A DNA stretch of 64,000 bases from the NCBI GenBank assembly GCA_021018815.1, contig JAITYX010000012.1, forward strand, positions 3,583,001 to 3,647,000, in the 5' to 3' direction. Source of the DNA: Talinum fruticosum. Taxonomy: Eukaryota > Streptophyta > Magnoliopsida > Caryophyllales > Talinaceae. The translations under genes and the position numbers were made by a program. Shown here piece after piece: positions 11,641-24,600 of the stretch. Numbering within the stretch: the first letter of the stretch is position 1; every line of letters starts with the position of its first letter. Below the pieces are notes generated by a model, which worked only from the letters and a program-made list of their open reading frames with translations, was not told the origin of the DNA and did not search any database.

Positions 11641-12700
11641 TTTCACCAATAATAGAGAAAACTATAAAAATTAATCTAAGATCGGTTGATCAACCTCAAG
11701 AGGTTAAAATTGGGAAAACACTGAATCCGGAAGAACAAAAGCAATTCACTTCGCTCCTTACGGAATTCATAGATGTCTTTGCATGGTCCTACAAATACAT
11801 GTTGGGGATAAATCCAAGTATAGCTAAACACATAATTCTACTTTATGAAGTCGTCAAGCTGGTTAAACGAAGCTTAGAAGGATGAAACCTGAATGGGCAC
11901 TGAAGATTAAGGAGGAGGTCCGGAAGCGGTTAGAGCCTGGGTTTATCAAAGTATTTTACTACCCTCGGTGGGTAGCAAACGTAGTGCCGGTTCGAAGAAA
12001 GACGATAGAGTCCGGATGTGTGTTGACTTCGGGATTTAAACAAGGAAAGTCCCAAAACGATTTCCGCTAGCCCATATCGACATCCTTGTAGATAATACAG
12101 CGGGACATGCCTTGCTCTCATTTATGGATGACTATGTTGGGTACACTCAGGTGAAAATGGCCAAGGGCGACATGAAGATGACCTTCATCACTCAATGGGG
12201 GACGATCTGTTATTTGGTGATGCCATTTGGGCTAAAAAATATGGGAGCTACATATCGGAAGATGGCTACAAAACTATTGCACTACATGATCCACAAAGAA
12301 ATTGAGGTCTATGTAAAGGACATGATAATTAAGTCCAAAGAGAAGGCAGGACACTTACCTAGCCTTAGAAAATTCTTCAAAAGATCGAGAAAGTACAACA
12401 TGCGCCTTAATCCTCAAAAGTGTGCCTTTGGGGTAACCTCGAGCAAACTGCTAGGCTATGTTGTTAGTCTTAGGGAATTAGAGTTGATTCATCCAAGATC
12501 AAAGCTATTCAGGAGATCCCGCCACCAAAGGTAGAGAAGGAGATATGAGGTTTCCTCGGACATTTACAGATACCATTAGGCGTTTCATATCAAAACCGAT
12601 TATGGTTTGTGAACCCATTTTCAAGAAATTAAAGAAAGGATCTCGAGCCTATTTGGGATGATGAGTGCCAAAAAGCATTCAAGAAGGTTAAGGAATATCT
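11641..12700 (+). pseudogene. pol: G1 reverse transcriptase
   Basis: The block starts with FIDVFAWSYKYM (11765-11805) and continues with a PRWVANVVPV stretch near 11965. The best open part is 12112-12534: FITQWGT, VMPFGLKN and MGAT. The catalytic box, normally YVDDM in this group, reads YVKDMIIKSK (about 12310-12340), so the first aspartate of the pair is lost. CAFGVTSSKLLGY and a degenerate tail follow. Dead by the active-site change, unless that codon is an assembly error. Confidence 0.8.
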
Positions 12701-13400
12701 AGCCAACCCTGCAGGTGCTAGTTCCACCCTAACTAGGGAAGCCTTTCCCTTTATACCTCTCCCCAACAGAAACCAATATGGGAGCCATGCTAGCTAATTG
12801 GGATGGAAAAGAAGATCCCTATCGCCCTCGGACCAACCGAGAAGTCGAGGCATCCAGCAAAAATATTCGCAAAATAGTGGAGAAGATGGATGTCAACTAT
12901 AAAGATTGGCCTGTCAAGTTTCACTGCACTTTATGGGGTTACTGGACCTCTATTAGGACCTCAACGGGAGCAACACCATATTCCCTAGTATATGGCATGG
13001 AAGTAGTTCTTCCAATATAGATCACCATCCCCTCATTACGAATCATAGCTGAGAGTTAGATTCCGAAGCGAGAATGAGCTAAGACACGCTACGAAGAGTT
13101 ATTATTGTTGGATGAAAGATGATTGAATACTTTACATAATGTCCAAATATACTAGGCACATATATCAAGGGTATTTAACAAGAAAGTGAAGCCTCGTAAT
13201 CTACGAGGTTGGAGATTTGGACCTACAGGAGATTAGGGCACCAATCCAAGATCCCCGAGGAAAGTTTAGACCCAACTGGCAAGGCCTATTTGTACTTAGT
13301 CAAATACTGCACGGAGTAGTAAAATTGATTGATTTGGATGGCGAAGAGATCTTTCGAGTACACAAACTTGGATCAAATGTTACTAAATGATGGCATCATA
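12701..13400 (+). pseudogene. pol: G1 integrase remnant
   Basis: At about 12780 the sequence jumps to the end of the integrase core: PYRPRTNREVEAS, KIVEKM, then SIRTSTGATPYSLVYGME (12950-13005). RNase H and the N-terminal zinc domain with most of the core, which should take roughly 1.5-2 kb, are absent, so an internal deletion is inferred. The remaining ~350 bp contain the C-terminal region in broken frames. Confidence 0.7.
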
Positions 13401-13746
13401 GGCCAGGCCCGGTCCAACCAGGATGTACCATGGGCGGCGCCGGCCACCACCCGGACAACGGTGGGCTGGTTGAGCTGGAATATCTCCCTTGGCCTTATTT
13501 TTGTAATTGTTTATTTCGACAGTCCAATCGGACGGTCCGCTTATCTAATTAATTTTTATTCTATTTTGCATGGTCCAACTAGATGGTCCATTGATTTAAT
13601 TAATTCTTTAATTGTCTTAATTAATTCTAAGGACATTCTAATTAGGCGGTCTAATTTATTTTCCTCCAGGTGATCGATATAAAAATTAAATAAAACATAA
13701 AAGTGAGCATAAAACTTACTTTTTACTTTTTTTAATAAAAGGTAAA
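13401..13746 (+). other. G1 sequence after pol
   Basis: No gene seen. AT-rich with a repeated 'ggtccn(4-6)taatt' flavour (13520-13660). Ends in the target-site copy 'gtaaa' (13742-13746) of unit D1. Confidence 0.5.
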
Positions 13747-16700
13747 TATAACACCCCAAAACACCCCCGGGAGTATTACATTGCTAGAGTTCCTTAAAGG
13801 GACTCCCAAGGCTCTTTACGGTGTTGGTTTGGCTGTCTAAACTCAACTTAAAGATAACAACGATGGTTTCCCAAAAGGATCCGAGATTTCCTAAAAATTT
13901 CGGCAGAGTTACTGTTTGTAATATGGACTAACCCATAGGTGTGAAGCTTAAAACCCTGCATAAGAAGCATAATAAAACTCGACGAGCCACACGCTCGGAG
14001 TATACAACTCAACGGCCACACGCTGGAGTTCAACCAATCATGCGGTAAAACTTAAAACAATCTAACTAGGTTACTATACATTTGGTGCAACTATATGCAC
14101 TAAATTACAAGTACAATCATTTCGAAACAAAACAATGCATGACAGCCACTTGAGTCACTTCAACCGTCAACAATCGGCAGGAGTCCGAAGTGTGCTAAGT
14201 GTAGATTATGCTTCGAAAGTGTACCGCAACACTTGGGAGGGAACGGGGCAATTTGTGGGGGTGAGCAATAATCCACGGGCTCACCGGAGTCTTATACCCT
14301 TAAAATGGAAAATTCTTTACACATAATACTCATAATAATGAAATATGCGAAGGCATAATAGTATAATACAAATCTATATACTTTTCATCGAAATCTCTTG
14401 CAATCATTCACAACATTAAGCTCATAACGCTTTAATCATTTGGAAGCACGATTTGCAATTATTTTAGGAATGGAATCACATTAAACAAGGTGGAATCATA
14501 TACACTTTCCTTCAAATACTTTCCGAAAATTCTTTCGGGGCTTTCGACGATTGAACTAGCACCGAGGCGGTTCTCGGGCGCGACCCACGACTCGAGTTCC
14601 CGGGACCTATCTCTAGTCAAATACCGGGAAGGCTCCGCTTTCCTCGTCAGGAAAGAATCAACCTCTCCGGTTGATGGGCATCCTGATACGCATATCAGGA
14701 CCCCGTGGCACGATACACACGACCACCTCCTTCCTCCGATCTAAACAATCTTAGCCCATAATTCATTTAAATTAAAGTGATCACAATCACTTATCAAACT
14801 TGGTTTCTAACCAAGATCTCAATCAATTTATCATCGTAGAAGGCATGACACACCTATCACCCTTCTAAATTCACTTTCTCAAATCGATTCACTTTCTCAA
14901 ACAAGATTCGCTTCTTTAAAACACATTCACGTTTGAAAGGCAGTTCACAAGAAGTTGCATTCAAGGATAATTTCACGTAAAGTACAAAACGCCTTTCAAA
15001 ACTACTTTTGAACATCACGTAAAGAAATCACTTAACACGAATAGCCATAATTCAATGCAAGCAATCATTCTCAACTCTTTCCAACTATACCTTTTCAATC
15101 CACCACTCTAGTACGATTAGTTTCCATTTTCCGAGCCACAATAATCGCAAGCGGATACCACCTAATTGAACGTTCAACTTCTCACAATTCTCTATCTTTA
15201 CTTCAATTCCTCATTCTATGTTTCTACTTTATGAATCCACTTCTTTTGCTCACGTCTCGACTTCTCACAACTCCCTGTCTTGACTCCAACTCCTCATTCT
15301 AGGTCTTTATTTCGTAAATTAACTTCCTTTGCTCATACTCGACCATATGACTCATACTCTCACTTTATCACTTAAATTCCTCTTGTTAGGTTCATCTTCC
15401 AACTTAATTTCATCTCAAAGACTTAGATACATTCTAAACTCAACTTAACCTTACAATTCCCCGCTCGTCGTTTCCTCGCCTCAAACTCCCATTGTATGTT
15501 TCTTTCTTATTAACCGACTCTTATTCGTCCATCCTTAGTTGTATAACTCTTAATCACTTCTCATCACTCAATTCTGGTTAGCTTCGCTTACCTTCAAGTC
15601 TAGTTCAATCTCACGGACTCGGGCACATCTCCAATTCAATTTAACCGAACCACTATTTTCTACTCTAGTTCCTCAATTGTGTACCAATCAATATAAACTC
15701 ATATTCTCCTTTTCCGTCAACTCGTTATTTCCCAATGTTAGCGAGTTATCTCCCCCCAAACATCATAAACTCAAGTAATCTCTAAGCAATTCGCACCCGG
15801 ATCGCAGCTTCTTTGTCTTTAATCGCTAATTGAAACTTCAATAATATTCCTTGGACCTCCGTAATCTAACTTTCTCATAATCTCTAATATCCCAATTCAG
15901 CCTTCACACTTAATCGGATTATCTCAAGTTCTAATTCAGCCTAACTACTTCCTACGGTACAATCATTCCGTATTCTCAAGCAAACATCCAATATTCACAA
16001 TAAAACAGACATTCAATATTCACAAGAAATTCATTTGGGTTTCGAAACTAATAATAGTTTAGAGTATAAGACTACCCACCGAAATTCTCGGGTTTTAGGG
16101 ATTGATTGAATTGCCTGCTGTCTCGTTCGCATTCGGTTGCGTTGGGTTCCGGGGACTCTCGCTTTCTCTCGCTTCGGTTCAGCGGTTCTAGTTTCCTGCC
16201 ACCCCTCGGTCCGGCCCTCACGCGTTCGCCGCCGGCCCTTCCCCGTACCGCCGTTGCTTTTCCCGGTCCCCGACCCTCGAGACTCTCTCTCATGCCTGTC
16301 TCTGTTTCGAGTCCTTCTTTCTCCCTTGCTTTGTCCCAATCTCTCGCTCCCCTTCCCTTTGTTCGTGTCGCCGGCTGCCACTTCGGGGTCTACGGTGGTC
16401 GCCGGCCACCCCTTGGTCTCCTCGACCCTCGCACCATTCGCCTCCTCTCTTTACGTGCGTTCTTGCGGCGGTTTCCCTCTCCTTCTCTGTTCCTTTGTTT
16501 CCCTTGTGTGCGCTGGCCGCCTTCCCTCCGTTCGCCGCTCGGCTTGCCGGCCTCCGACCCGGCTTCGGGTCCCGCACACCTCTCTCTCTCTCTCTCTCTT
16601 GGTTATCCCTCTCGCTTTTCCCTTTCCTGTTTCCTCTGCTCGGGCCTCCGAGCCCCTTCTTTACCTCGCCTCCTCTCCACTGCTTAATTGGCGGTTAGTG

Positions 16701-17057
16701 ATGCTAATTGGACCCCAATTTTGATTTCTATCTCATTTATCTCTTCATGGCCAAAGTAATCTTTTCCTACATAAAACAAATCCACGCCTCTACTTTTCTT
16801 CGTCCCCTAATGCCTCTGCATCTTAACTTATTTTAATACGTCGGCCACTACAATTCCTAATCGTGCAAAGGTTCAAGCACACAAAAGGGAGGCAATTTCC
16901 TTGATTTAATTAATTCAACACCAGCCTCCAAAGGGATTCTAACGTAATATGTCCGGTCGTAAGTAAAATCAGTCACTCAACCCCCTAGTCGTAGGGAATA
17001 ATACTCAATAATTCTATGCTTTCCAGGTGCTTTTCTTTAAAATTCCGGCTATTACGA
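13747..17057 (-). mobile_element. D1: solo LTR-like unit, 3.3 kb
   Basis: Begins TATAACACCCC (canonical TGTAACACCCC in D2 and D3) and ends ...GGCTATTACGA, followed by gtaaa (17058-17062), the same five bases that precede it (13742-13746). Terminal TG..CA, inverted ends and a 5-bp duplication are LTR hallmarks. Read on the minus strand it starts TGTAATACCCGGAATTTTAAAG-like, the usual start of large chromovirus (Tekay/Del type) LTRs, hence the strand chosen. No internal element sequence is inside, so it is a solo LTR or, less likely, a non-autonomous element. The extra G in 'attacGa' suggests a sequence error at the end. Confidence 0.65.
16090..16690. other. GC-rich, pyrimidine-strand island in D1
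   Basis: About 600 bp with high GC and strong C/T bias on the plus strand, inside an otherwise AT-rich unit. Overlapping open frames occur on both strands (for example 16106-16687 plus and 16031-16381 minus) because T/A-rich stops are rare here. Protein products would be Ser/Arg/Pro/Leu-rich. The island, its flank 'tagagtataagactaccc' (16059-16076) and the length of the plus frame are kept in D2 and D3. Coding function is not shown. Confidence 0.6.
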
Positions 17058-17062
17058 GTAAA

Positions 17063-17207
17063 CTTGTTACTTACCTGAATACATAGCTAATAAAAGGGCA
17101 AATCAAAACAAGCATACTACTTGGAAAATAAACTGCTCTAAAGAGACAAAACTAAACTTCCTAAATTCTTTTATTCTTCCTAAAATCGTCTCTAAAAAAT
17201 TTAAGCC
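17063..17207. other. Flank between D1 and the antisense PMD ORF
   Basis: AT-rich; before the D1 insertion it was continuous with 13741. On the minus strand it is the 3' side of the PMD ORF. Nothing further recognised. Confidence 0.4.
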
Positions 17208-19000
17208 CTAGTCTAGCTTCACTTTCTTCCCTTTTGGATCGCTAGACTCGGTTGAATCCTCCCGGGTACATTTCTTTAGCTCTTCAATCCGGCGGACCAT
17301 CTTCTCTTTAGCTTATTTAGCCTCGGATTCCCTTTTACATGCTCGTTCATCAATTTGGGGGTTTAATTCGCAAATTTGAAGTGGTGCAGCAACAAGAACA
17401 ACTCCTTTGGGCCATTTTTTTTTGCTTGACGCCCATTTTGGCAAGGCTCTATTATTTCGGACCGTGCACTTAAAAGTTCCAATTCTCCATTTTATTAATT
17501 TCTCCAAGATAGGATATCCGGTGGTCCGGTGGCCCCAAGGAGATTGAGAAGCTCCATGACAAGGCCCACCGTAGGACATCCAGTGTAAGTCGATCGGGTT
17601 TCCATAACGATCAAGTTCTTGGAGAGGTGGGATGTCCTTACAATCTTTAAAAATCTAGGCCCCGCACTGGAAGAACTAGGCCCGAAAGAAGTAGGCCCCG
17701 CTTCAAAAGCACTACGATGATGTGAGCGACGTGAAGAGCACCGAGAAAGTGCTCGCTCTAGCCGTACCACCGGAGGGCATTTGATAGCCAAATGAATACG
17801 CTTGAGTCCCAGAGCCACCGATGAAGCCTCCTAATGAGGACGATCTAGATCAACGCCTCTACAAAAGATAGAGCGATTAGCACATTCACTAAAAGCTTGA
17901 TAAAGTTAGCATTAACACTAACTAAGACTCACCTAGAAAGTTTGGAAAGTCTTTTCGGTAAATAAGTCTTGTATACCTCTAAGGGTAGACTGCAACCTGA
18001 TAGATATGGTTCGGGATTGTTCTCGGTCGTACTACATGATTTATGGTGATTAGAAAGACACTTTTAGCATGCAACTAAAAGTAAAGAGCATAAAACTCTT
18101 ACCCCTTGCCAGGTCTTAGGGAGAGGATGCCCCACACACTCCTCTTCGAAATTTCCGGAATCCTTATGTAACGTGGGGATTCCTTGGGCTGGGAGGCATC
18201 CACATCATGACTCGGGATATGGATATCCTCCAAAGAGAAGCTATAAAATGATGAAGTTAATTTCTATACAAGAAATTCAACTACACAAAAGGAGAAAGCG
18301 ATGAAAGCTCACCGGTCGAATCATAATCGCCCCGGATGATAAGCATAGGATGAATAAAATTTTAAAACTAGGTATAACGATACTCGGTAGTTACTTCCTC
18401 TTGCTCCTATTGATAAAGAGAGCGAAAATAAAACATGCTCGGGGTGGATCGTAAGGAACGAATGGAGGCTATGTGTTATAGCGAATTTGAGGCGTGACCC
18501 GTTCGCCCGAGTACCAACAAAACCCCAAAGGACCTTCAAACAAGATCTTTCTCTTGCTTAATTCCTTTGCAACGCCTACACTCGGAGGAAGTTAAAGGTG
18601 GGCCCATGGATGGAAGTTGGCCTGCACACATAGGACCCATAAGGAGACAAAAAAAGGCAAAAATTGGGTGGCCAAACGCGCAACCTATGGTAAGCACCGA
18701 CCACCATGGCCGAGCCCACTAGCCCAGACACAGTCGTAGGCTGGGACAGACGAGCTGGGCAGTGAAGAAAGTTTTTCTAGGGTGCATTTTTGACTCAAAT
18801 TTAAAGCTTGAACGTGACATATGGAAGCCGCACGGTTGAGAGCGGACCTCAAGAAGCCTAGATCATGATCTTTGGGAAGTTGAAGGTGGATCTTAGCCCA
18901 TGATACGAATGCTGGGAATGAAGGGTGATTTGTGGATAAGAAGATCTCACTTGTCTTGCAAAATTGTTGTTGTGGTTGTATCTCTTTATTTCGGTTATGT
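17208..19000 (-). pseudogene. PMD (plant mobile domain) ORF of G1, 3' part
   Basis: Homologous to the plus-strand gene at 21680-25661, inverted. The block near 18790-18960 (FVSWAKIHLQLPKDHDL, LRSALNRAASICH) belongs to the C-terminal half of a plant mobile domain protein. Two introns are inferred from the paired copy: 18241-18312 and 17859-18102 (GTAAGAG donor, TTTTGTAG acceptor, 244 bp). After the second comes a Ser-rich exon (SSRRSHHRSAFEAGPTSFGP) and a charged C-terminus ending GKKVKLD-stop (17208). One stop in the last exon and one near 17318 break it. It lies antisense and downstream of G1 pol. Its 5' half is missing because G2 begins at 19083. Confidence 0.6.
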
Positions 19001-19082
19001 AATTCTATTTGCTTAGGGTGACGAAATCCCAGTCCCATTTAAACTCATATCATGATTGGATTTTAATCGCGTGAAAGCTAGT

Positions 19083-21176
19083 TATAGGAACCATGGCGAG
19101 TCCGTCCCCTCCATAGAGGGAGCCGGATCTGGAGGGGACCAAGCTTCCCCACGAATGTTGGGCCTCTTTTTGAAGATGATTTTTGAAAGATTATTACAAA
19201 TGGGGATGCACCTCTTATTGAGATTTTCGATTTTTGTAATTTAATTTGAAATAAATTATCAAACAATGATTTGTGGTTTTATTAATATTGTTTCGAAATT
19301 ATTTTTTAGAAACCTTGGGATATTATTTCATGATTTAAGAAAATAATAAAAAAAAATAGGTTTATTTCGCACGCAAGGCTTATGAGCCAAAACAAGTATT
19401 AAAACACTAGCTTGGTCCAAAGCCTTTCCTGGTGACCATCCGGTGTCGGCAAGAGCCAACCCCGTACGATCATTGACGCCGCCTATGGGCTGTAATTTAG
19501 GTGATCGGTATTGGTCTATGGCTTAAACTGTCAAGAATAAAATTAAATTTTTTCAATTTAAATCATAAATGTTGAGGAGCATTTTAAAGAGATAAAATGA
19601 AGAAAATTGAGTTTTCGATTGGTTTTGAGAAATAAAAACTAACAAAAATAAAACTAAGAAGACTCTTCCATCTTAGTATGGGAAAACTAAGCTTGAAAGA
19701 GGTTTAAAAGTTGACTCCAATTTTCTAGAACTGAGAATCTAGATTCGAGGCCGAAGGTACGAAACATAGGGTTAAGCCTTTCCATTCCGCTCGTTAACGA
19801 GACGACCTTTACTAATTTGAGATGTGAGTTTAAGAAATGTGTTTCCAGCAAGCACACAACAGACGATTATAGAAAATTAAATCAACCAAGGCTTTCAAAT
19901 GAAGCTATAAAAACAAAAAGAAAGCAATAAAGGACAGTAGTAAAGAAAGCGGCAAAGGAAAGCGATAAAAATAAATTATAGCAGGTGGGGAGGAATTAAA
20001 AGCGATTACATCTTTGTATCCACAATACGGAAAGCGATAAAATACAATAATTAAATAAACTTTTAAAACCGCGAAGGAAATAAACGCCCTAAGATTGTCC
20101 CACCTACTAATCTTGATCTCGAATTGGATCTAGAAGTGTGATGGTGGGTGAACGAATGCTGAACGTGGCTTTTTATGATGTTTGGCGGTAGTAGTGTGAT
20201 GTATGAAGTATGATGCAGGTTAAGGGATCGAATGAGATGGCGGTATTGTAGTAAGAATTAGCTGAAAAGGAACCAAGAGATCAAAATACCGTGAAGCATT
20301 CAATAGCTCTTAGTAAAATTTCAGCGGTGTTTTGTTAGGCTATTGATCTCTCTCGGTTAATTTTCGGTAGCATGTGGCATAGGAAATGGAAATTATCAAA
20401 ATGAGAGCTAAGCTCTCTATTTATAGTGAAAAGAGTAGGTCACAAAATGACCTAAGGAGCAACTAAACATTCGTCCAAAATGTTAAAATGAACCGGCCAA
20501 AATATCGGAAAAATCGGACCAAATTGCCTTGAATCGGAAATCCCATGAGCAGGGTTGAGAATCGCGGCGCCGGTTAAGAAACGACGTCATTTGGCTAAAC
20601 CAACCTTTCGTGTTGCGGTTGGTCTTTAGAGCAAAACGTAGCACTTTGTCAAAAAATCCAGCTGAAGCATGGCACCGGCCATGTACGGTGTCGTTTTGTG
20701 TAGTTGGCTTTCGTGTCTCGGTTGGACGCTTGGAGCAAAATGCGGCGCTTCGGCGAAAGTTCCCTTAAGTGCGATGCTGGTCAATGCAACGTCGTACAAA
20801 CAAATTGAGTTCCTTGTCTCGGTTGGACGCTGAAGATGAAATGTAGTGGTTTGTAGGTAGTACGGCATGATGTACGGCACCGGCCAAGTGTTGACCTTGA
20901 GCATTGACCCAGGCTTGGTTTGGCTGAAAGAAAATGGGTTTATCGGCCGACCCAAAGCAAAGAAAAAGGATTTTTGTGCTTAGGGGTTTTTTGTGGTTTC
21001 ATCGCCTTCCGTCACACCAATCGGACTCGACCATGATTCAAATCCCCAAATAGGATCGAGATTTCATCACCGAACCGACAAAATAAAATATAGAAATAAA
21101 AGAGATAAGAGTGACACGTTTTTAGTGACAAAATAAAATATAGAAATAAAAGAGATGAGAGACGAAGGGTCAAAGT
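19083..21176 (-). repeat. G2 3' LTR
   Basis: Matches, block by block, 45151-45363 plus 48504-50301, the 5' LTR of G2. In minus orientation a TATA box CTATAAATAG lies at 20417-20426, upstream of the 'gagagctta' leader seen in all copies. No PBS follows its left end (PMD sequence does), which fits a 3' LTR. The right limit is uncertain (21176 to about 21560), because the other two copies are truncated before it. A ~60 bp stretch is duplicated at 21063-21110 and 21125-21170. Confidence 0.65.
20600..20905 (-). repeat. ~104 bp subrepeats in the upstream part of the G2 LTR
   Basis: Three imperfect units with 'tctcggttggacgc' as core (near 20615, 20718, 20819). They sit upstream of the TATA box in LTR orientation, the place of U3 enhancer repeats. 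The same three units are at 49836-50120 in the other LTR. Confidence 0.65.
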
Positions 21177-21679
21177 AGACACTAAAGTATACTTATCTTA
21201 TTTTTGGCATTGTTCGAATGCTCGATAGATTCGTAGTGCCTAGAATTGGTTGTTGTCGAACCTTAAGCGTGAGATGGAGCCGGGACTTAATTATGATGTG
21301 TGCATTCGAAGTCCGGTTGGCTTGATCGAAGTCCTAAAGCTTGTTGATTTTTGCTTAAGCTTTTTATTATTTCTTGATCCGAAGCTTGGCTTAATAATTC
21401 TACTGTACTAGCATACTCGTTAGTGGATAATTGTATTCACAAAAGTTTAATATTTTACTTGAACAATTCAGTCGAAGACAGACTGAAAATTGGATCCGAT
21501 AAAGCTAAATTTGCATTTAAAAGGGGACTTGGTGCGTTCATTTTGTACACCTTGTTTGCTCCTTTCCTTTGCTTCCTTTTGCTTGCTCTAACTTTGTTCT
21601 AGTTTGATTATACTTGTCCGAGAAAGGTAGCTTGGATTTCTTACACTACTTCTTCAAAAAAATATCTAGAAAGCGTCCA
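21177..21679 (+). other. Region 5' of the PMD gene
   Basis: No gene seen. Contains a pyrimidine-rich stretch (21556-21590). It lies between the G2 LTR and the PMD gene and would hold the promoter of that gene and the polypurine tract of G2; neither can be fixed. Confidence 0.4.
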
Positions 21680-24600
21680 ATCTGTTAAGAGAACAAGAGC
21701 TGAAAGTCTAGTCCATGATAACCTCTTGGGATGGGAATGGCGTCCTCACCACGAGTGGGGCCCCAATGACCTCTTGGTGCAGGCCGAGAACCTTGTCTCA
21801 TCTCTCACCATCTCGACCTCTGTAAGCTTGTTGGCTTAAATTTCTTCCTTCGTATATTTGAAATGGTACTTCTATTGATTGAAATCTTATTGGATTTCCA
21901 TTTTATAGAAGGGCACTACTCGGAGTTACGGTGCTATCCGAAAATTCATCGAGACATTCAAGGAGCAGAATTACCGCTTGGAACACATCATGAATAGTGT
22001 TGAGTTTGGCCCTTTCTTTATTACTTTGAATCATTTGTGTGACCGAAAAGAGCATGACCATACCTAAGCCATTAATAAGCGGTTCGGAACACCACAAACA
22101 CTTTTCATCTCCCTTTTAGGGAAATGACTACCATGCCTCTTGATTTTTCCGTTCTTTCGGGCCTGGGCTTCTCGAGGGAACCTTTGGTTTACGACCGGGA
22201 TTTGTATAAAAATCGTGACTATTTACGTCACCTCTTCGATCTCATTGCCAGCTAGTTTCCTCGGGCAACTATTTTAAATATACCCTTCTTTTTGAGGCCT
22301 TTGAAAATGTTGAGTTGTGGGCTCAACACACTCCACAACAATAGGTCCGAATAGTGCTTGCCCTTATGCTAAGCACGTCCATCTTTTCAGCACCAAGCTT
22401 CCAAAGTATACGTCCACTATTTGGTGAACTTAGTGGACTTGGAAAAATTAAGGACCTTAATTGGGGTGTGCCCACCTATACTTGTCTTATAAGGGGTTTA
22501 CATTCCGGGGTTAGGAAAATAAAGGCTTAAAAGGCTTGTTGACTTACATGCCTTGATGGGCTTATGGAATGTTGTTGAGGTGTGCTCATCCTCATTTTTA
22601 ATCTCCAAAACAAGGTATCTTGCATGGATAAGGATCTTACTTGCTTTGCAAACTTGCAGCCGTGGTTATACGAGTACTTTTCCCATCTCTCACCCGGTTC
22701 AAGGAACCATCCTTTTTCTCGGCTTCGGTAGTGTGGGCCATAGTCCACCTCCAACAGGGAAAAGCGCATGATATTTCCTCTTTGAGGTCCGCCCTCAACC
22801 ATGTGGCCACTGTATGTCACTTTCAAGCTTGAATTTTGAGTTAGAATGGCCTAGAAATTTCCCATTTTTTCTGTTCAATTTATCGCCCTGACCCACGAGG
22901 CTTGTGGCGGGCCTGTGGGCACGACCTTTGTGGTCGACACCGGCCAAATGGCCAGGCTTTTGCTTCCCAACTTTGTTGGTTTCTTGTTTGTCTTCTCATA
23001 GGTCCTGGGTTGTGCAGGGTAATTTCTATCCTTGGACCCAAATTGAGCTTCCTTCAAGCCTAGGCATAGCGAGAGTTGAGTGAAAGGCGGATTTTGCTTG
23101 AGGGTCCATTTGACTCTTATTGGTATCTTGGTGAGCGGGTTACGCCACAAATTCGGTATAATGCTTGGCCTCCTTTTGTTCCCCAAGATCCTCCATGGAC
23201 AATGTTCTATTTTCGCTCCATAACCCAAGAGGAGTAGGAAGAAATAACTACTAGGTATCTTTACACCCAATTCTTGGATATGAAGTCATCTTATGTTCAA
23301 TATTTGGGACGAATCATTACATGATTGGTGAGTTTTCATCTACCCTTTTGTGAAATTAAATTTCTTGCGTGGAACTTAACTTTATCTCTATAGCTTCTCC
23401 TAGACGACATCTATATTCGAAGGTTTGCTCTTGGAGAGTCTTAGTCACCCTAGAAGGGGGTGAATAGGGTGAAGAGGAAATTTTAACAAAATGGAAGGGT
23501 TAAAGTTTAAAGCTGAATAATCAAGACAATCCGAGTCTAGATTGGACTCGGAAAAGTATGCACTCAGATTTACGTAGAGACCCTCATGGGGCAGAAAACC
23601 ACGGCCAGTGCTAATCCAAGCACCAAGTTAAATCCACTATTTTGAATCCACAAAATACGATAGATTGACTCAACCAGAATTGCTCCCTTAAACAATTCCT
23701 TACAGAATTTTCCTAGACTCGAAGTTCCCTTATCTGATCTACTACTTCCTAACCGAGGTAACCTTTACAGCTAGGGATAAATGAGCTGAGTTAACCCTTA
23801 CAGCTCAATCAAGGGACCTTACTTAGAGAGTAAGAAAGATTATGTGATCGATTACAAGACTTTACAACTCGGAAAAGTGTTAAGTACAAACTGGAAGTTG
23901 TAAGAAGAAGATTGAATGAGTATTATATAGAGAGATATAATTTCAACAATGTGTTAAGCCATCTTCAAGTCTAGTGAAGTGGCTTCCATTTATAGATAAC
24001 CAAGCAGATTAGCCGTTGTGACTATCTTCCGATTAGAAGTCCTTTGTGACCGTTGTAACGGTTCTTCCGAGTCACTCGAAAAGATCCGTTGAGATGTGAA
24101 TGTTGTGCAATGGTTCTTGACTCCTTAGGATGTCCCAATCCACTAGTGGTGTCTAAAAAGTAGGGTGGAAACCACCGTTGAGCAGAGTGTTGAGGATTTC
24201 CAGCTTTGGAAACAGACAACCCCGACACAAGCATCCGGGCCTTGTTCGAAGTAGAAAAGCCTTGTCTCGTTAGTGATTGACAGCTTGAAGTCGGTTACTT
24301 TTGTAATTCAAAGTAGGATAACCTTGTTTAGATAACCTAGAAATGTAAACAAATTTTGGTTCTCAAAGATAATAACTTAATTGAGATAATTAAGTGCATA
24401 ATTATCCGAGACCTAGAAGAGTGGAATTTTCTGAGTCTAATATTCATTATACTCAAATTCCATCCGAGTCGATCTCGAAAAGATCAAGTTATAAAGAGAA
24501 TATCGAGTATGAGTACTTGATCTAGACAAATATGTTTCAAACAAACATGCTGACTTAGAAAGTTGAATTAACGTTGTAATTTACTTTAACTTAGAATATG

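Larger units (their letters stand above)
5821..19082 (+). mobile_element. G1: Tat-like Ty3/gypsy element (partial, interrupted)
   Basis: In order on the plus strand: truncated 5' LTR (5821-7025), primer binding site (7027-7044), long leader with ~60 bp tandem repeats, gag, protease, reverse transcriptase, remnant of integrase, an inserted 3.3 kb LTR-like unit (13747-17057), and a PMD ORF on the opposite strand (17208 to about 19000). The RT wording (FITQWGT, VMPFGLKN, GAT), integrase end (SIRTSTGATPYSLVYGME) and PBS point to the Tat/Ogre group, a group known to carry extra ORFs. Its 3' LTR is absent here; element G2 starts at 19083 inside the PMD ORF, so the rest of G1 may lie beyond the right edge of the window. 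Confidence 0.7.

Noticed and set aside
16579..16601. (TC)n run as a regulatory GAGA-type site
   Set aside because: Part of a generally C/T-rich island with similar runs in D2 (48018-48030); no independent support for a function.
16031..16724. Several overlapping open frames of 95-195 codons on both strands (also 47548-48319 and 63370-63976) as possible genes
   Set aside because: They come from GC-rich, stop-poor DNA open in many frames at once. Products are low-complexity Ser/Arg/Pro/Leu. Kept only as a compositional island with a possible but unproven ORF.
19083..21176. E-type LTR as a solo LTR
   Set aside because: The antisense PMD gene on its right and the matching 5' LTR, PBS and gag at 41233-50301 in the same orientation fit a 3' LTR of one element better. 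The target duplication of a solo LTR was not found.
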